A DNA stretch of 64,000 bases from assembly GCA_027603945.1 (NCBI GenBank), contig JADIIU010000046.1:35367-99366 (forward strand), given 5' to 3'. This DNA comes from Terramyces sp. JEL0728. Lineage: Eukaryota > Chytridiomycota > Chytridiomycetes > Rhizophydiales > Terramycetaceae. The position numbers and the translations under genes were made by a program. This document shows, piece by piece, positions 36,102-47,384 of the stretch (the first letter of the stretch is position 1; every line of letters starts with the position of its first letter). Below the pieces are notes generated by a model. That model was not told the DNA's origin and made no database searches. It worked only from the letters and a program-made list of their open reading frames with translations.

Positions 36102-36383
36102 ATAAATATTTTCCATACAATTTGAAAAGAGATAACGTGGGAAGTGAAGCAACGGCCATTTCACAAAGGTGGCAAAAGTGGCGTACCTTTTTTCAGTTGT
36201 TGACCGCACAGAAAGCATAAATGACCAGAGTAAGCAATCACCTTGGGCAAGTAGAGTGCTATCAGTCCATCCGCGACGGTTTTCTTTGCCTATTAGCGCT
36301 TTGGAGCAGAAAATTTCGTGATATCCCATTTGTTTCAGATTTGTCTCCATTCCCGATTCCAGTTGGCTGATTCTTTAATAATT

Positions 36384-37407
36384 ATGAGTCTGCAATTGCT
36401 GCCAGTAGAAATCCAGCAGATAATATTTATTTATGCAGATAACGACGAGTTAACGAGAACGTGTAGTAGATTTTTTAGAATATCGGTGGATGCAGCAGTA
36501 AACGCAAAGCAGTTATTATACAGACATTATATCTGGGCACCATTCGACAAGCACGCCAAGCAAATTGCGGCAGAGCAGTGGGTGCACTTGGTGCAAGATG
36601 TGCAGTTTTCAACTGAAATCGCACTAATGTTATTTCAATTAAAGTTCAACGAGAAAGTTTATTTGGAAATTGTAACCGAATTTGCTTCCAGCCATGGAAT
36701 GCATAAATTACTAGACTGGATTATCCACAGTGCGCCATTTGAAAAGGAAATTGGACTACCGATGGATATGAAAAATAGAGCGCTGATTCAATCGGCAATG
36801 TTTGGACATCATGACAACGTAGCAACTGTTAATATAGGTTCAGATTTTATTGGATGCCCACGCTGATCCCAGATATGATAGAGATGCCGCTCTCTGCATG
36901 GCTTCCAAGTACGGACACACCAAATGTGTTGAAAAGCTGCTGTGCACAGATACCAACATCCATACTGACGATGACTATCCATTATGCTGGGCAAGCAGAC
37001 ATGGGCATTTGGAAATCGTCCAGATGTTGACAAATGCCGGCGCCAATGTTACAGCCAGACGGTCCTGCGCGCTACACTGGGCTGCAGAATACGACCATGC
37101 GGAAATAGTCAAACTATTGATTAGCAAAGGTGCAGATATCCACTCAAACGACGACCACGCGTTGAGATGGAGCAGTGTGCATGGCCACTATCAAATGGTT
37201 TCCATGCTGCTAAAGATGGGTGCCGATGTGCATGCGGGGAACGATTATGCCTTGCGGAATGCTGTGAAAATGCGGAGAAAGGAGGTGATTAAACTTTTGC
37301 TGGAATATGGAGCAGATAAGACTGCAGAACAGGATGAAGCGTCAAAGTGGGCTGCTTCCCATGGCGATATTGAAACTCTTGAAATATTGTCAAGTGGAGG
37401 AAAGTAG
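36384..37407 (+). CDS. F-box-like ankyrin-repeat protein
   Basis: Exons 36384-36818 and 36838-37407 (intron gtagcaactgttaatatag, 19 nt) give 334 aa. The start (LLPVEIQQIIFIYADNDELTRTCSRFF) is F-box-like. The second half holds about five ankyrin repeats (ALCMASKYGHTKCVEKLL, PLCWASRHGHLEIVQML, ALHWAAEYDHAEIVKLL and so on). If the F-box is real it would be an SCF substrate adaptor with ankyrin repeats as the binding face. ATG 36384 is chosen over in-frame codons upstream because the F-box begins there. Confidence 0.8.
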
Positions 37408-37487
37408 GTTCAACAGTGAATTTCCATATTTCCATATTTCAACCGGAAGTTATAACAAATTTAACAAATATATTTAATCATCTATCT

Positions 37488-40400
37488 TTAATTTGTTTTG
37501 CCGTACTCGGCCAATCTTCTATAGTTTAATCTTGTCAAAGAGTGATTGGTGGCAAAGAATTGTGTCATCACTGCAAATTCTCTGTCTGACACTCCAAGAT
37601 TCATTCTGTTTAGCACTGATCTAAATTGATTTGTCGTAATGGTTCCTAAATTAGCAATAATAACCTTCTTTAACGAAATCATAGTCTTCCATATATGCCA
37701 GCGCGTCAATTCGTCTTTGTCGCGCTCTGTCGTGCAACCTCTTCATTACTGCTTTCAGAACCACTTCATCTTCAGCGGTTAAAATATTGGCATCGGTATC
37801 TGTTTCCCAGCCGTTGGAATATATATCAAATATTTCAGGTTGATTGGTCGGATCTTTTTCTAATCCTTTTTTGGTGAAAACAGATTCAACTTTGTCAGAA
37901 AATTTGATGTAATCCACATTACCAGTACCGTCAGAGTAGTGATCTTCCAAAAGCTTTAAATCTCCTTCAGTTGTATCACCAAACACAACTTTGATGGCTC
38001 TTCTAAATTCATTCTTTGAAATTTTCCCGTGTCTCAAGTGGTCGAAATCCGACAAGAAATCATTCACCCTGATTCTCTCTGTTTTTGTTTTCATCTTGAT
38101 TTTCATCATCAGTTTTTCAATGTCGGTGTGACTGAATACATCTACTTTCTTTTTGTTTTTTGGCTTCTTTTGCAGCTTTGGTTCTTGATTTTGGTGCTTT
38201 TCGACATCTTCAAGCCCTTTTTCAATTTCTTGCAGGAATAAGAAATAGCAGATATTTTGGCCGACATCATTGATGTAGTTGAATTCTGTAGATTTCAAAT
38301 CATTATAAGCACCAAGCTTCATCCATTTTTTGCAAAGAACATCAAATTCTTCTTCCGTTACATCGCATTCCATAAACGTAAGACATTGTCTAAACTGAGA
38401 TTTTGTAACATGGCCAATTCCACTGCAGATTTTGTCGCAGTCACGGAAAAATGGCTTGATGTTTGCTTTTCTGAATTTCATATGGTGCCTAATATTCTCA
38501 ATTACTTTTGCATAAATCTCTTCTTCGTGAGGGGTTAACTTGACGCCGGTTGACTGGAACGGAGAGCGTGATGGTACAGCATTGTGTACAAAAGTAGGTT
38601 TAGATTCCAAATTTGGAGTTACAAAGACTAGCATGAAAATCAAATACCTTCGTCAATAGCGTCTGCAAACTTTTTCCACAAACAATACCCACTGATCTTT
38701 GGGTCTTTATAAAAATTGCAGATTGTTTCCAGCTCGTTTTCGTTCATATCATACCCAATTTTGGATACACCGCGAACAAACTCTTCTTTGCGTATAGAGT
38801 ACGATCTTAGTTTGTCAAAGTCTTTAAAAAATTCGGATATTCGAATTCTTTTGGAGACGACGTGATCTTGGAGCATTTTGACGATATCTCCCATTTCAAG
38901 GTGACGTTTTCTTGCGGTTTTAGCAGAGGTTTTCCCCTTATTTTCCTTATTCTGCACATTATTTTTGACATGATATGCGGAATAGGTTTCAGGGTCAATC
39001 TGCTGGATGAATTCTTGGTAGTTGATTCGGCCTTCCTCGTGGTCTTCATACTTTCTAAACAAGATATGCAAATCTTCATCTGAAATGTTCATACCCATCA
39101 TTACCAAAAGACGACTAAAGTGCGATCTGGAAACTCTCCCCAAATTTCCAAGGAATCTGTCAAAATCTTTGAACGGAGGAGCAATCAATAGTCTTCTTTC
39201 CTTGATAATTCGTTGCAGCCTTGCAATGATTTGGCTACATTGCTGTTCTTCATGAGGCTCCAATTTGTTGCTGCCTTGAGTCAGCCAATCTCTTGAAGGA
39301 GGTTTTACATCTTGAAGAGGGTTTTGTTCCAAGTTGTTAATTGTGAACACTAATCGTTAGCAGTCAATATACCGGTATTAATTGAAGCGCATAGCTTTCG
39401 GTAATTTGCCCTTCCATCGTCTGTACCATAAGTTTTCAACAAAACGTCCAGCTCATTGGGGTCCAATGGCAGTCGGGCTAAACGAATTCCAGTGACAAAC
39501 TAATTTAGATGGAATTACCTGAGTTTGAGAGACCAATCCGCAGTTATGGCGGTCGTAGTCCCTAAAGAATTCCATCAATCTAATTCTATTTCGGTATACA
39601 TCTAATGTTAGCTACCACAAACATTGTTTGATTCTATCTTCGATTGCACTCACTTGGGGAGATTTTGAGTAGTGGGTGGTGTTGAATACTTCTTCAGTGC
39701 CAATTGGAATATGTTCATCGGTAAAATCGTCTGGCTTGTTTTTTGCAACTAAATGTGATTCAGTCGCAGCGACTTTTGGCGGTTTACGGGTAACATCCGT
39801 GTGAAGTTTGAAATAATTCACAGTTCCTGTTTGTGGGTCTCCATATCTGGCCAAGAGGAGATCTTCTTCCGATCCACTGATCAAATTCTGAGGCATTCCT
39901 CTTCGAAATTGGTTATAGTTGACCCAGCCTCAAGTTACCAATAAACTTACCCTTGCTATTCTTATCAAAATCGTAGAACCAAGATTTTGGGTCTGCCCCA
40001 TGATGTTTGTTGTAGGCAATTAATTTTTGAATAATCTCTTTCAGTCGAACTTCAGAGTCTGGACTCAATGGTCGTCTAAATGGTAAGACAGTCAAATCTG
40101 ATAGGTCGCCGCGAATATCATCATCTTCTGGGGCTTTGGCGCCAAACACTATATCAATAGTTACGCACCTTTATCAATGTTCTTTACAAAATCGCTCCAT
40201 CTAATCATATCATGGTCCTCAGAACTGTAAGCGTTGAGAATAACGTCGAGCTCGTGTTGGGTCAATTGATGTCCATACCCCCGATCTAACGAGGCAGAAA
40301 TACATCTCACAAATCTTGTTTTTGTCATCAATCCGCTCCTTAGCGGGTCAAAATCTTGAAACAATTCAATTAGTCTAATACGCATCGCATAAATGTTTGC

Positions 40401-40525
40401 GCTGTACTTTCGTTCCACCTGGAGCAGTTCGCGATCATATCCATCAGACTATATTAAAATCCATTTACATTTTTCGCTAATTTGGAGGTAGGCAATGCTG
40501 GCAGGCCTTCAGCAGCTGAATTCAT
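37488..40525 (-). CDS. Multi-EF-hand flagellar-type protein (EFCAB6-like)
   Basis: Exons 40525-40469, 40448-40169, 40148-39951, 39928-39623, 39601-39519, 39499-39373, 39349-38648, 38627-37665, 37645-37488 (introns 20, 20, 22, 21, 19, 23, 20, 19 nt) give 957 aa. It is a string of at least eight degenerate EF-hand units, each with the pattern R(I/L)R...F.DFD..R.G.(I/L)....F.R followed by a second helix and Y..F. Most calcium loops have lost their acidic residues. This repeat style is that of EFCAB6 and related axonemal proteins. A structural flagellar role is inferred. The 23-nt intron 39350-39372 has a TGCTAAC site. Confidence 0.78.
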
Positions 40526-40609
40526 AATTTAATTATCAAAAACTGAGGATACGTCACCTCGGTTTGACGTCTGATTCTGACACATTGCAATTAAAATTAA
40601 CTAATATAT

Positions 40610-40759
40610 TTAGGAAAAATGTCGTCGTATTAGAGGCAAAAGTTTCCTTTCTTTGGGGTATCTCTGCTCGGAAATAAAGTATCCAGCAGTCCCAATTCCG
40701 AGGAATACAAATGGATCGATGCGGGTGCTGAACAAGTGTGTATAGCGAATGATTTTCAT
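40610..40759 (-). CDS. NCE101: Nce101-like small membrane protein
   Basis: Single-exon, 49 aa. The sequence RIDPFVFLGIGTAGYFISEQR, one TM helix preceded by DP and followed by (S)EQR and a basic tail (LIRRHF), fits the NCE101 family (D-P-x-hydrophobic TM-YExR-basic). Yeast Nce101 was linked to non-classical export; its mechanism is unclear. Lies between the EFCAB6-like gene start and the glutamate-cysteine ligase 3' end, on the same strand. Confidence 0.6.
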   Translation of the reverse strand: MKIIRYTHLFSTRIDPFVFLGIGTAGYFISEQRYPKERKLLPLIRRHFS

Positions 40760-40822
40760 TGAAATGCTGCCGTGGGTGTAAGCTTGAGAGAAAAAATATT
40801 GAAAGGAATGTTTTTTTGGGAT

Positions 40823-40914
40823 ATGAATTTATTCAACAAGTGAAATCGATAACTAAAACATGAATTTATTCAACAAGTGAAATTGATAACTAAAACATGA
40901 ATTTATCCAACAAG
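40823..40914. repeat. 37-nt direct repeat reaching into the GCL stop codon
   Basis: Units at 40823-40859 and 40860-40896 (starting atgaatttattcaacaag) differ by one base. A third, partial unit at 40897-40914 covers the ligase stop codon (40903-40905) and the last codons. The 3' flank therefore looks like a duplication of the gene's own end. Confidence 0.85.
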
Positions 40915-42983
40915 CATTTCATTAGAATCAAGTCCCTTAATTTTCTTTAGCAAATCATAATTGATTTCCGGAGTAACGATAGAGTCATGTTTGTAGCCAG
41001 GATGATTAGTAACAAATTCTCTAATCCAAGCAGCCCCAGTCTTGCGTTTGCCAATAGCCCTTTCGCGGATAATGTTGACATGATCTTTCAAGATTTGTCG
41101 AGACGATTCAGGAGTGTCGACTTCATCAAGATATCTTTCGATAATTGAGCAAATCCCCTCTCTACTGCCGCTGCCATCCATTATTTCCGCCAAGGTGTAT
41201 CTGCGATATTCATTGGAAATGTCTTTTTCAGCTATTATTAGGACTGTTATACCTTCAAAGACTTGGTTTCTGAACCAGAATTTACCGTCCAAAGCAGCAT
41301 TTCTCTTTTGGGCATTCACCATATTCTCATCCACCTTACTTAATGGTATATAGAAATTAAGATTAAAGTGGAGGATAGCCCTTGCCAAAAGCACAATAAA
41401 GGTAGAATATGCGGCATTCTCATGGTCGGTCAATTGAATATCCATTGATCTAAATTCTACTCTCCAGCCAATATCGGAGCCAGGTGCAGGGGGTTTGAAA
41501 CGCATTGTTTGCCAATTTGTAGATTGAATATTCTGTCGTTAAATAATATTACCTCAAAGTGGTCAGAGCTAGTATGATCATCAACATTAAGCAATTCCTT
41601 GAATATTACCAACGGGTCTCTAATAAATAAGTGAGCATAATGCTTGGCAAGCAAAGAGTCAACACCTGGATTTAAACTTGACTACCTCCTTCCATTAACT
41701 GTCTGTAAATATCCTCATCATATGGCGTGTCTAAATCATTGTATTCTGGCTTGAAATATTCAGTTCCAGATGGCACCTTCAAAAAATCTTCTTTGTGAAC
41801 ATTACTTTTGCAGCCGCCGGATACATTAGGTCCGGGAGACAAGTACAGAGATACGGATTCGTATCTAGACTTTGGAATTCTATATTTGGAATTGGCTAAA
41901 GCTTCCAGCCCTCTTTCTTCCCGAGTTCTATCATCAACTGCACCGGCAATCACATTCCATCTGCAATCAACATCCGTTAAATATCCTCTAAAGATTGGAG
42001 CGGACGCAGACAAAGCCAGCAGAACTGGAGTCATCACTGCCAAGTGATCATAAAGTCTCCTTCCGGCTTCTACATTACAAGCCTGAATCGTAACTTGTAA
42101 GCAGCTACACCCCATTCCAAAACACATGCAGTCCATATAAACATGATCCGGTAAAGCAGCATTATCATATTCAGGAAGCGACTTTGGAATTGCTGCCCCT
42201 TTGGCTCTCAAATTTTCAACGAGATTAAGGGGAAGCGGTTCCATGAATGGAGAAGGTGTGTTGACGTCCTTGAATATTGGAAGGTTAATTGCAACTTTTT
42301 CGCCTCTTCTTTGTCGGATATTGGCAGTCAATGTTGGGAAACGGGCATGCTTGGTAATTGCTTCATCGGGAATAAATAAAGATCGACTTGGTCCGCTATC
42401 AATGGCCGGTTTGTAGTGCGGCTCACAAAAATTTGGAGAACCCAACATTGGAAAGTTTGTCAAGGACAATATTTCCTCTCCTTCTCCCAAAAACGAAGCC
42501 GCCAATACACGCCTATATAAGAACGAATCTACCTCTTTTTCATATTGTCTTCAACCAGCAACAAGTCATTTAGAGTCGCTCCGTACGGTAATCCGGGAGT
42601 GCCTGCGATTAAAACAATTATACCCTCAAGCATATACCTGGCATATTCTGGTTTCCAAGAACTTTCAAAAACCAGCCTGCATCAAAATATCAATTACCCT
42701 TGAGCAATGGATTGCTGTTCTAGATCCATTAGTTTGAATAACACTTCATCTGCATCCAGATATAGCTTTGCGGTTTTGTTTGCATCGTCAAACTTTACCA
42801 CGCAGTATTCAACCTAGGTCAGGATAGTAATACTTCTTCTCCCCATAATAAATAATCCATCGTACGAGACTTTACTCTGTTCCAGATATTCAAAAACTGG
42901 TTGATTCCATGTTTCTTGACGTGGTCGATGTGCGGCTTTACTTCAGGCCAGTCTAGAGGTGTTCCTAACGATAGCAATCCCAT
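40903..42983 (-). CDS. GCLC: Glutamate-cysteine ligase catalytic subunit
   Basis: ATP-dependent first and rate-limiting step of glutathione synthesis, in the cytosol. Eight exons: 42983-42834, 42813-42698, 42676-42625, 42603-42533, 42512-41686, 41665-41553, 41532-41253, 41231-40903 (introns 20, 21, 21, 20, 20, 20, 21 nt) give 645 aa. The start MGLLSLGTPLDW and WGEEVEYCVVKFD are family-typical. YARYMLEG joined to TPGLPYGAT, seen only after splicing, is the conserved substrate-site region; MGCSCLQVTIQA and GWRVEFRSMDIQLTDHENA also match. The last intron (41232-41252) is in frame and stop-free. No mitochondrial signal. Confidence 0.95.
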
Positions 42984-42993
42984 TTCTGTCAAA

Positions 42994-43281
42994 TTAAACG
43001 AACTTTTTTTGAAACGAGGTGGGTTTTTCTTTTGGTTCAGGGATCTGAGTTTTTTCTCTCATGTCATTGCACTTGTACTTGGTGATCAAACCCTGATGAC
43101 GGGAGAATGGCAGCAAACGAGTTCCAATGTCAAATCCACTTGCAGTCTCTAATCTGCTCGTTCCAGCATTGATTCCTGCAAAATCTGTTTGTTTAATCTC
43201 GGATATCAATTTTTCCGCATTAAGTAACCGATTTTTCCTAATTGAAAGGCCACTTAATACAAGCGGAAAGTAGGAGAGCAC
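42994..43281 (-). CDS. Hypothetical small protein upstream of GCL
   Basis: Open frame of 95 codons on the GCL strand, stop 10 nt before the GCL ATG. The N-terminus (MLSYFPLVLSGLSIRKNR) is basic and hydrophobic like a mitochondrial presequence, and the rest is Lys/Glu-rich. No family is recognised and there is no intron to support it. It may equally be chance or a leader frame of the GCL transcript. Confidence 0.3.
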   Translation of the reverse strand: MLSYFPLVLSGLSIRKNRLLNAEKLISEIKQTDFAGINAGTSRLETASGFDIGTRLLPFSRHQGLITKYKCNDMREKTQIPEPKEKPTSFQKKFV

Positions 43282-43374
43282 GGTGCTGGACAGATTGACG
43301 GACTATTTTTTATAGTTGTTTCAGATGTGATTTGCCCCGGTTTTATCACCCTTTTTCGTTTTTTTGTTTTAAGA

Positions 43375-44322
43375 ATGCATTCAACAGAAGTAGGGATATC
43401 AACAGCAATTTGCGCAATAATATTTATATTCTCACTTGCAGCGCTGATGAAGAAAGGTCTGCACTGCTACCCATTTGAACAATTTCACCGTCAAACGCTA
43501 ATATTGCTGATGTGTGTGATATTTTCAATTAGTCTGCCGGCATGGCTATTCCAGGATAAATTTGCTCTTCGGTCTCTGACAATATTCTTGTATTATGCGG
43601 CCATTCAGTGGAGTATAGTTGGAATCAACCATAATAGCTTTGACAGATGGCACGACAGGGATAGAAATTACTGGTACTACATACCCGCAACTTTATTGTA
43701 CATTTTCCCCCTGGTTACTATGATTCCAGTTTATTTCTATGTTGCAAATGCAGTCGAATTGGGGACGCCGGATCAAATTCAATTAGGATATGGTGAAACA
43801 ACGGTCCTATTAGTAGTGCAAACCCTAACCCATATATTTGCTGCAGTGACCGATATACCCCTACTACTTACCAGCTTAAATATGGCACGTCAAATTCAAC
43901 CATATCAAGCACACTTGTCGCTGTCAAACAAGCTATTTCTGATTTATCACCAAAGACTGCTGTGGTTTTCAAGGGCTATTTGGATACTTACTGCAGTAGA
44001 TATTTGCGCCAAAATACTAACACTTTGTAGTGTAGTCCGCGGAGTTGATTCGGCAACATGGTTTCTCGTTGTTACGTTGCGAGCGGTGCTAACTGTTACA
44101 TTTGGCGTCAGGTACACTAAACTTTTTGTAAAGTTTATTCCATTTGAATTTTCACAGCCCTGGATTACAAATCTGGACAGAGTTATCGTGGTTAAGAATC
44201 CAAATCGACTAAGCAATCCGTCGGTAGAGCGTTCGGATTCGTTCAGAACCTCAAATTCAATGCAAACTCTTGTGAACCCTTCGAATGTTGCTAAACCTCT
44301 GCGTGACGGCATAAAACTATAG
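43375..44322 (+). CDS. Seven-TM membrane protein, unknown
   Basis: Single exon, 315 aa. About seven hydrophobic segments (TAICAIIFIFSLAALM, LILLMCVIFSISLPAWLF, LLYIFPLVTMIPVYFYVA, ILTAVDICAKILTL and others) with the N-terminus outside by the positive-inside pattern, and a Ser/Asn/Arg-rich cytosolic tail. Overall shape like a GPCR, but no class motif is recognised. It diverges from the glutamate-cysteine ligase. Confidence 0.7.
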   Translation: MHSTEVGISTAICAIIFIFSLAALMKKGLHCYPFEQFHRQTLILLMCVIFSISLPAWLFQDKFALRSLTIFLYYAAIQWSIVGINHNSFDRWHDRDRNYWYYIPATLLYIFPLVTMIPVYFYVANAVELGTPDQIQLGYGETTVLLVVQTLTHIFAAVTDIPLLLTSLNMARQIQPYQAHLSLSNKLFLIYHQRLLWFSRAIWILTAVDICAKILTLCSVVRGVDSATWFLVVTLRAVLTVTFGVRYTKLFVKFIPFEFSQPWITNLDRVIVVKNPNRLSNPSVERSDSFRTSNSMQTLVNPSNVAKPLRDGIKL

Positions 44323-44344
44323 AATAGAATGGAAAATGAATATA

Positions 44345-45702
44345 TTACTGGCTAGCCTTTTGTAATTCTTTGTATATCGCTTTTATCTCTTGCTCCATTA
44401 CTCCGTATTCTTGAAAAGATACCTTGGTCTTATCTTGCGATTTTGCAAGTATTCGATCAACCATTATTTTTGTCTGTGTTAGATAATACTTACATTTCCA
44501 GGGCCCATCTCTATTATTGGGGCAAAGATTGTCTGCACTGCGTGCCCTACTTCTTGTGCACTTAGTGATCCATCATTATCCGCATCAAATGCTTTAAATG
44601 AATCTCGCTTGTCCATATAACTGTACGCGTCTGCAGTGCTTCTCCTCAGCAATCCAAGGAAAACAAAGGTAACTAGCATTAAAAGCATTTACGGCAGAAA
44701 TGCGGCCCAATTCTTAAAAAGTGAGGCAGGAATCCTTTATAGAAAGCTGTTGGCCCTTCATTTATGGTGATTTTCGTTATAGCGTCGATAGCCCCAGAGT
44801 ACAATTCTCCTTTTCCATTTATGTACGGCTGATTGTAATATCTTGTTCTTACAACGTCAATTGGATTCATAAAGACACTGGATTAACCAGCATTTACCAA
44901 GATACCACGCCAGAGCCTAATCCACATACCATATCAAGCCATACATCATCATCCCAGTGAAAGTCTGTGGACAGGTATTCCTTCAGCAATGAAAACGAAG
45001 CCAGATTAGCACCGCTTCCAAAAAACGATCTTCCCATGCTGAGAAAGCTACCACGATACAGTCCTGAGATCCCATCTTGCTTATAAATCGATACCAAAGC
45101 AGATATTACACCGGTATAGCCATATTGATGTCCTACAGCAAGTTTCCCCGTCGCTGCTGACTGTAATCTGGTTTTAACTAATTCAAATGGATTGCATGAT
45201 ACTGCACCCATCATTCCGGACAAGGAACCCGCAATGACTCTTTTCCAGCCTGGCGCTCTTCCGTCCTTTGGGTTGTGCAAAATAGCCATTATTGGATCGT
45301 ACATTCCCTGATAATTAGCAACTAAATACAATCCGGAAAAAGTTTTTACTGCCCTCCCTTAATATTGCTGGTGTAAGACCCTTCTGCAATCCACGTATTC
45401 CTTCATTGACATATATCTTTCTGATTGCATCGGGGCTATTTTTGTACAGTATTGGCGCTTGCGCTCCATGTTTCTTTTGATTCTGTCCTTGCAGCTGCAT
45501 TCGCACTCTGTTGTTAAATATTAGTACTTTGCGGTATCAAATGGATTGGTGAATACAACAGCAGCTACGTAAAAAATAAAATACCAGCAGGAGCGAGTGC
45601 ACTCATTACAAAGGATTCTGTTTGTCCAAGTTTTCTGGGTTTTCCTCTTCCTGGATACAATCCTGGTATACTTATTCCCTGTGTTCCTAAATTGACTGCC
45701 AT
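44345..45702 (-). CDS. Mitochondrial carrier with C-terminal EF-hand
   Basis: Exons 45702-45585, 45564-45528, 45507-45330, 45307-44898, 44877-44693, 44672-44494, 44473-44345 (introns 20, 20, 22, 20, 20, 20 nt) give 411 aa. Carrier signatures are NPFDTAKVRMQ, NPFELVKTRLQ and NPIDVVRTRYY, most like the Oac1/SLC25A34-35 group (dicarboxylate or oxaloacetate transport). After the sixth helix (GPHFC / LTFVFLGLLRR) the same reading frame continues into a canonical EF-hand loop, DADNDGSLSAQE, then a second degenerate hand (AKSQDKTKVSFQEY). Calcium-regulated carriers of the SCaMC and aralar types have EF-hands at the N-terminus; here they are C-terminal. Confidence 0.87.
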
Positions 45703-46034
45703 TCGTTACTATATTTTTCGAAATATTTTTACTGTTTCCGCCAATAAAAATCGCGTAAGTCAACAAAGAGATTCGAAAGGTACACCAACACTCAACCAGC
45801 ACTCTGGATTTTGGTAGAGCTGCAGCCGGAAAATTATACGTGATCAGAAACCGTTGTGTTTCTGGATAGCTGGTTTTGAAATCATCACAGCCGCTTTACA
45901 GGTTGGGCAGCATAGGAACCAATCCAGCAACCATTTTATTCATGCTGGTCGTTTCTTGCGATTAATCATCATTACTCAAGGTTAGCCACAAGCTGACTTT
46001 GAGCTCAGCCCCGTTTCGCAAGTTCCCCAATATT
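45703..46034. other. Intergenic, divergent
   Basis: 332 nt between the carrier and LITAF-like starts. One perfect 7-bp inverted repeat (cagaaac-cgttgt-gtttctg, 45845-45864); otherwise nothing recognised. Confidence 0.4.
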
Positions 46035-46328
46035 ATGCAAAGCAATCAACCAATGGATGAAAAGAATGTATATCAACCACAGGTGGCAGTTCCAGACTTT
46101 CCAGGACAGGCTGCGCAACCGCCAGTGAATCAAGGAATGCAGCCCCAGCCAGAACAGCTGTACTGTCAGCACTGCAAGCAAATGGTGTATCCATTCTACG
46201 AAGTCGTTTATCAATACAGTGCGAATCAAAATATCGCAGGGATACTCTGCCCTCTAGCAATTTGTTGCATGAGGACCAAGGAGGCACACAACGTTAGACA
46301 GTGTCCGAATTGTAAAATTCCGATTTGA
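46035..46328 (+). CDS. LITAF-like zinc ribbon protein
   Basis: 97 aa, single exon. A Pro/Gln-rich head is followed by CQHCKQMV, a hydrophobic stretch (AGILCPLAICC), and a closing CPNCKIPI. This split CxxC...hydrophobic...CPxC arrangement is the LITAF/CDIP domain, which inserts the hydrophobic part into endosomal or lysosomal membranes. ATG 46035 chosen because it is the first ATG before the domain. Confidence 0.78.
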   Translation: MQSNQPMDEKNVYQPQVAVPDFPGQAAQPPVNQGMQPQPEQLYCQHCKQMVYPFYEVVYQYSANQNIAGILCPLAICCMRTKEAHNVRQCPNCKIPI

Positions 46329-46576
46329 TTTGATTTAATATATTTTGGTTATTTAGTTTAGCGTTGGGTTCTCGTACTATCCACCATTCGGCTGACGACC
46401 CGAATAGTGACGCTGCTGATTAAACGCCTGGGAATTGATCTTGCCGTTGGTAAATGGCGTCCCATGGCCCTCAAATAGGATATTAATTGTTTCTAGGCCT
46501 TTGATAATTTCCTCTTTGGATTTTTGTCGCCTCCAAATTCTTTGCCCTTTTACACCGCCAGAACTCACACGTAAAA

Positions 46577-46974
46577 TGGAAGAATCACCCAAGCCTTACT
46601 TTATTGACTTTCACAGCGGCAAACCGCTGGAATATTCCTCTAGCTTCACAGGCACTAGCATTTGGAGGCTCTCCGATGATAATTTAGGCAAGTGTGAAAA
46701 GGCTAACGTGCTAGATGGTCAAGAGCTTGCGTATTTGAATGCAGAGATCAGCTTCTTTTGTGATCCTACCCCTACTCTATCAAAGAACCACTCTGTTTCC
46801 AGCATTTCCGACTGCTGCAAGGAAAAGCCTAGGACTATATTCAAAGAATTGGACCGGAACTGCAATCTCTGCGCCATAAACCGAACTTCTAAATGGTACA
46901 AGGATCATGAAGACGAAGGGAAGCACATCTGCAAAAAATGCTACAATACCCGTTACAAGAACAGGAGAAGGTGA
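46577..46974 (+). CDS. GATA-like zinc finger protein
   Basis: 131 aa, single exon as called. The C-terminal CNLCAINRTSKWYKDHE...HICKKCYNTRYKNRRR is a Cx2C-x18-Cx2C finger with TSKWYK in the place of TPLWRR and a basic tail, so it is a divergent GATA-type DNA-binding finger. No other domain. The stop lies inside a possible 20-nt intron (gtgagtgtcaattataccag); splicing it would add about a dozen residues without a recognisable motif. Confidence 0.6.
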
Positions 46975-47117
46975 GTGTCAATTATACCAGACACTTGCTT
47001 TGGAACAAACTTTTCTGTTTGCTGTAATAAATAGTATTCCTTGCTGTATTTCTGCTTATGTGCGGTTTAGAGTGTAATTGCTTAACGGCGGCTCGGCAAG
47101 GGCCATTGTCGAAAACC

Positions 47118-47327
47118 ATGAACAAAGTCTACGAGGATCTCTGGGAGCCTGCAGTCACTCAGCACTCTGCTTCTCAACAACCTAGGGCACACCGACCCTC
47201 TCCCTTCACAGAAGTTATGTGTATGATTTCCAAGTCCCAGGCCAACATTGATGGTTACACAAATGTTGGGGACCTATTACTGGCTTTGTTTGAAAACAAA
47301 ATTTGGAAAGATCAGAGGAGAGGTTAA
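47118..47327 (+). CDS. Hypothetical small protein upstream of IFT70
   Basis: 69 codons (or 89 from ATG 47058). Mainly helical (VGDLLLALFENKIWKD) with a Pro/Gln/His-rich middle. No family recognised and no intron. Lies between the GATA-like gene and IFT70, in the only frame open there; weakly supported. Confidence 0.3.
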   Translation: MNKVYEDLWEPAVTQHSASQQPRAHRPSPFTEVMCMISKSQANIDGYTNVGDLLLALFENKIWKDQRRG

Positions 47328-47384
47328 ATGCTCTGCATTGCATGCTATAAATTCTATTTACACACGCTTAATTTCGCGTTTTAA

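Noticed and set aside
46377..46592. 71-codon minus-strand frame (Gly/Arg/Gln-rich)
   Set aside because: Overlaps the start of the GATA-like gene on the other strand and shows no family feature.
46955..46974. Extra exon at the end of the GATA-like gene through a 20-nt intron
   Set aside because: A GT-AG candidate exists but the branch site is weak and the added residues have no support.
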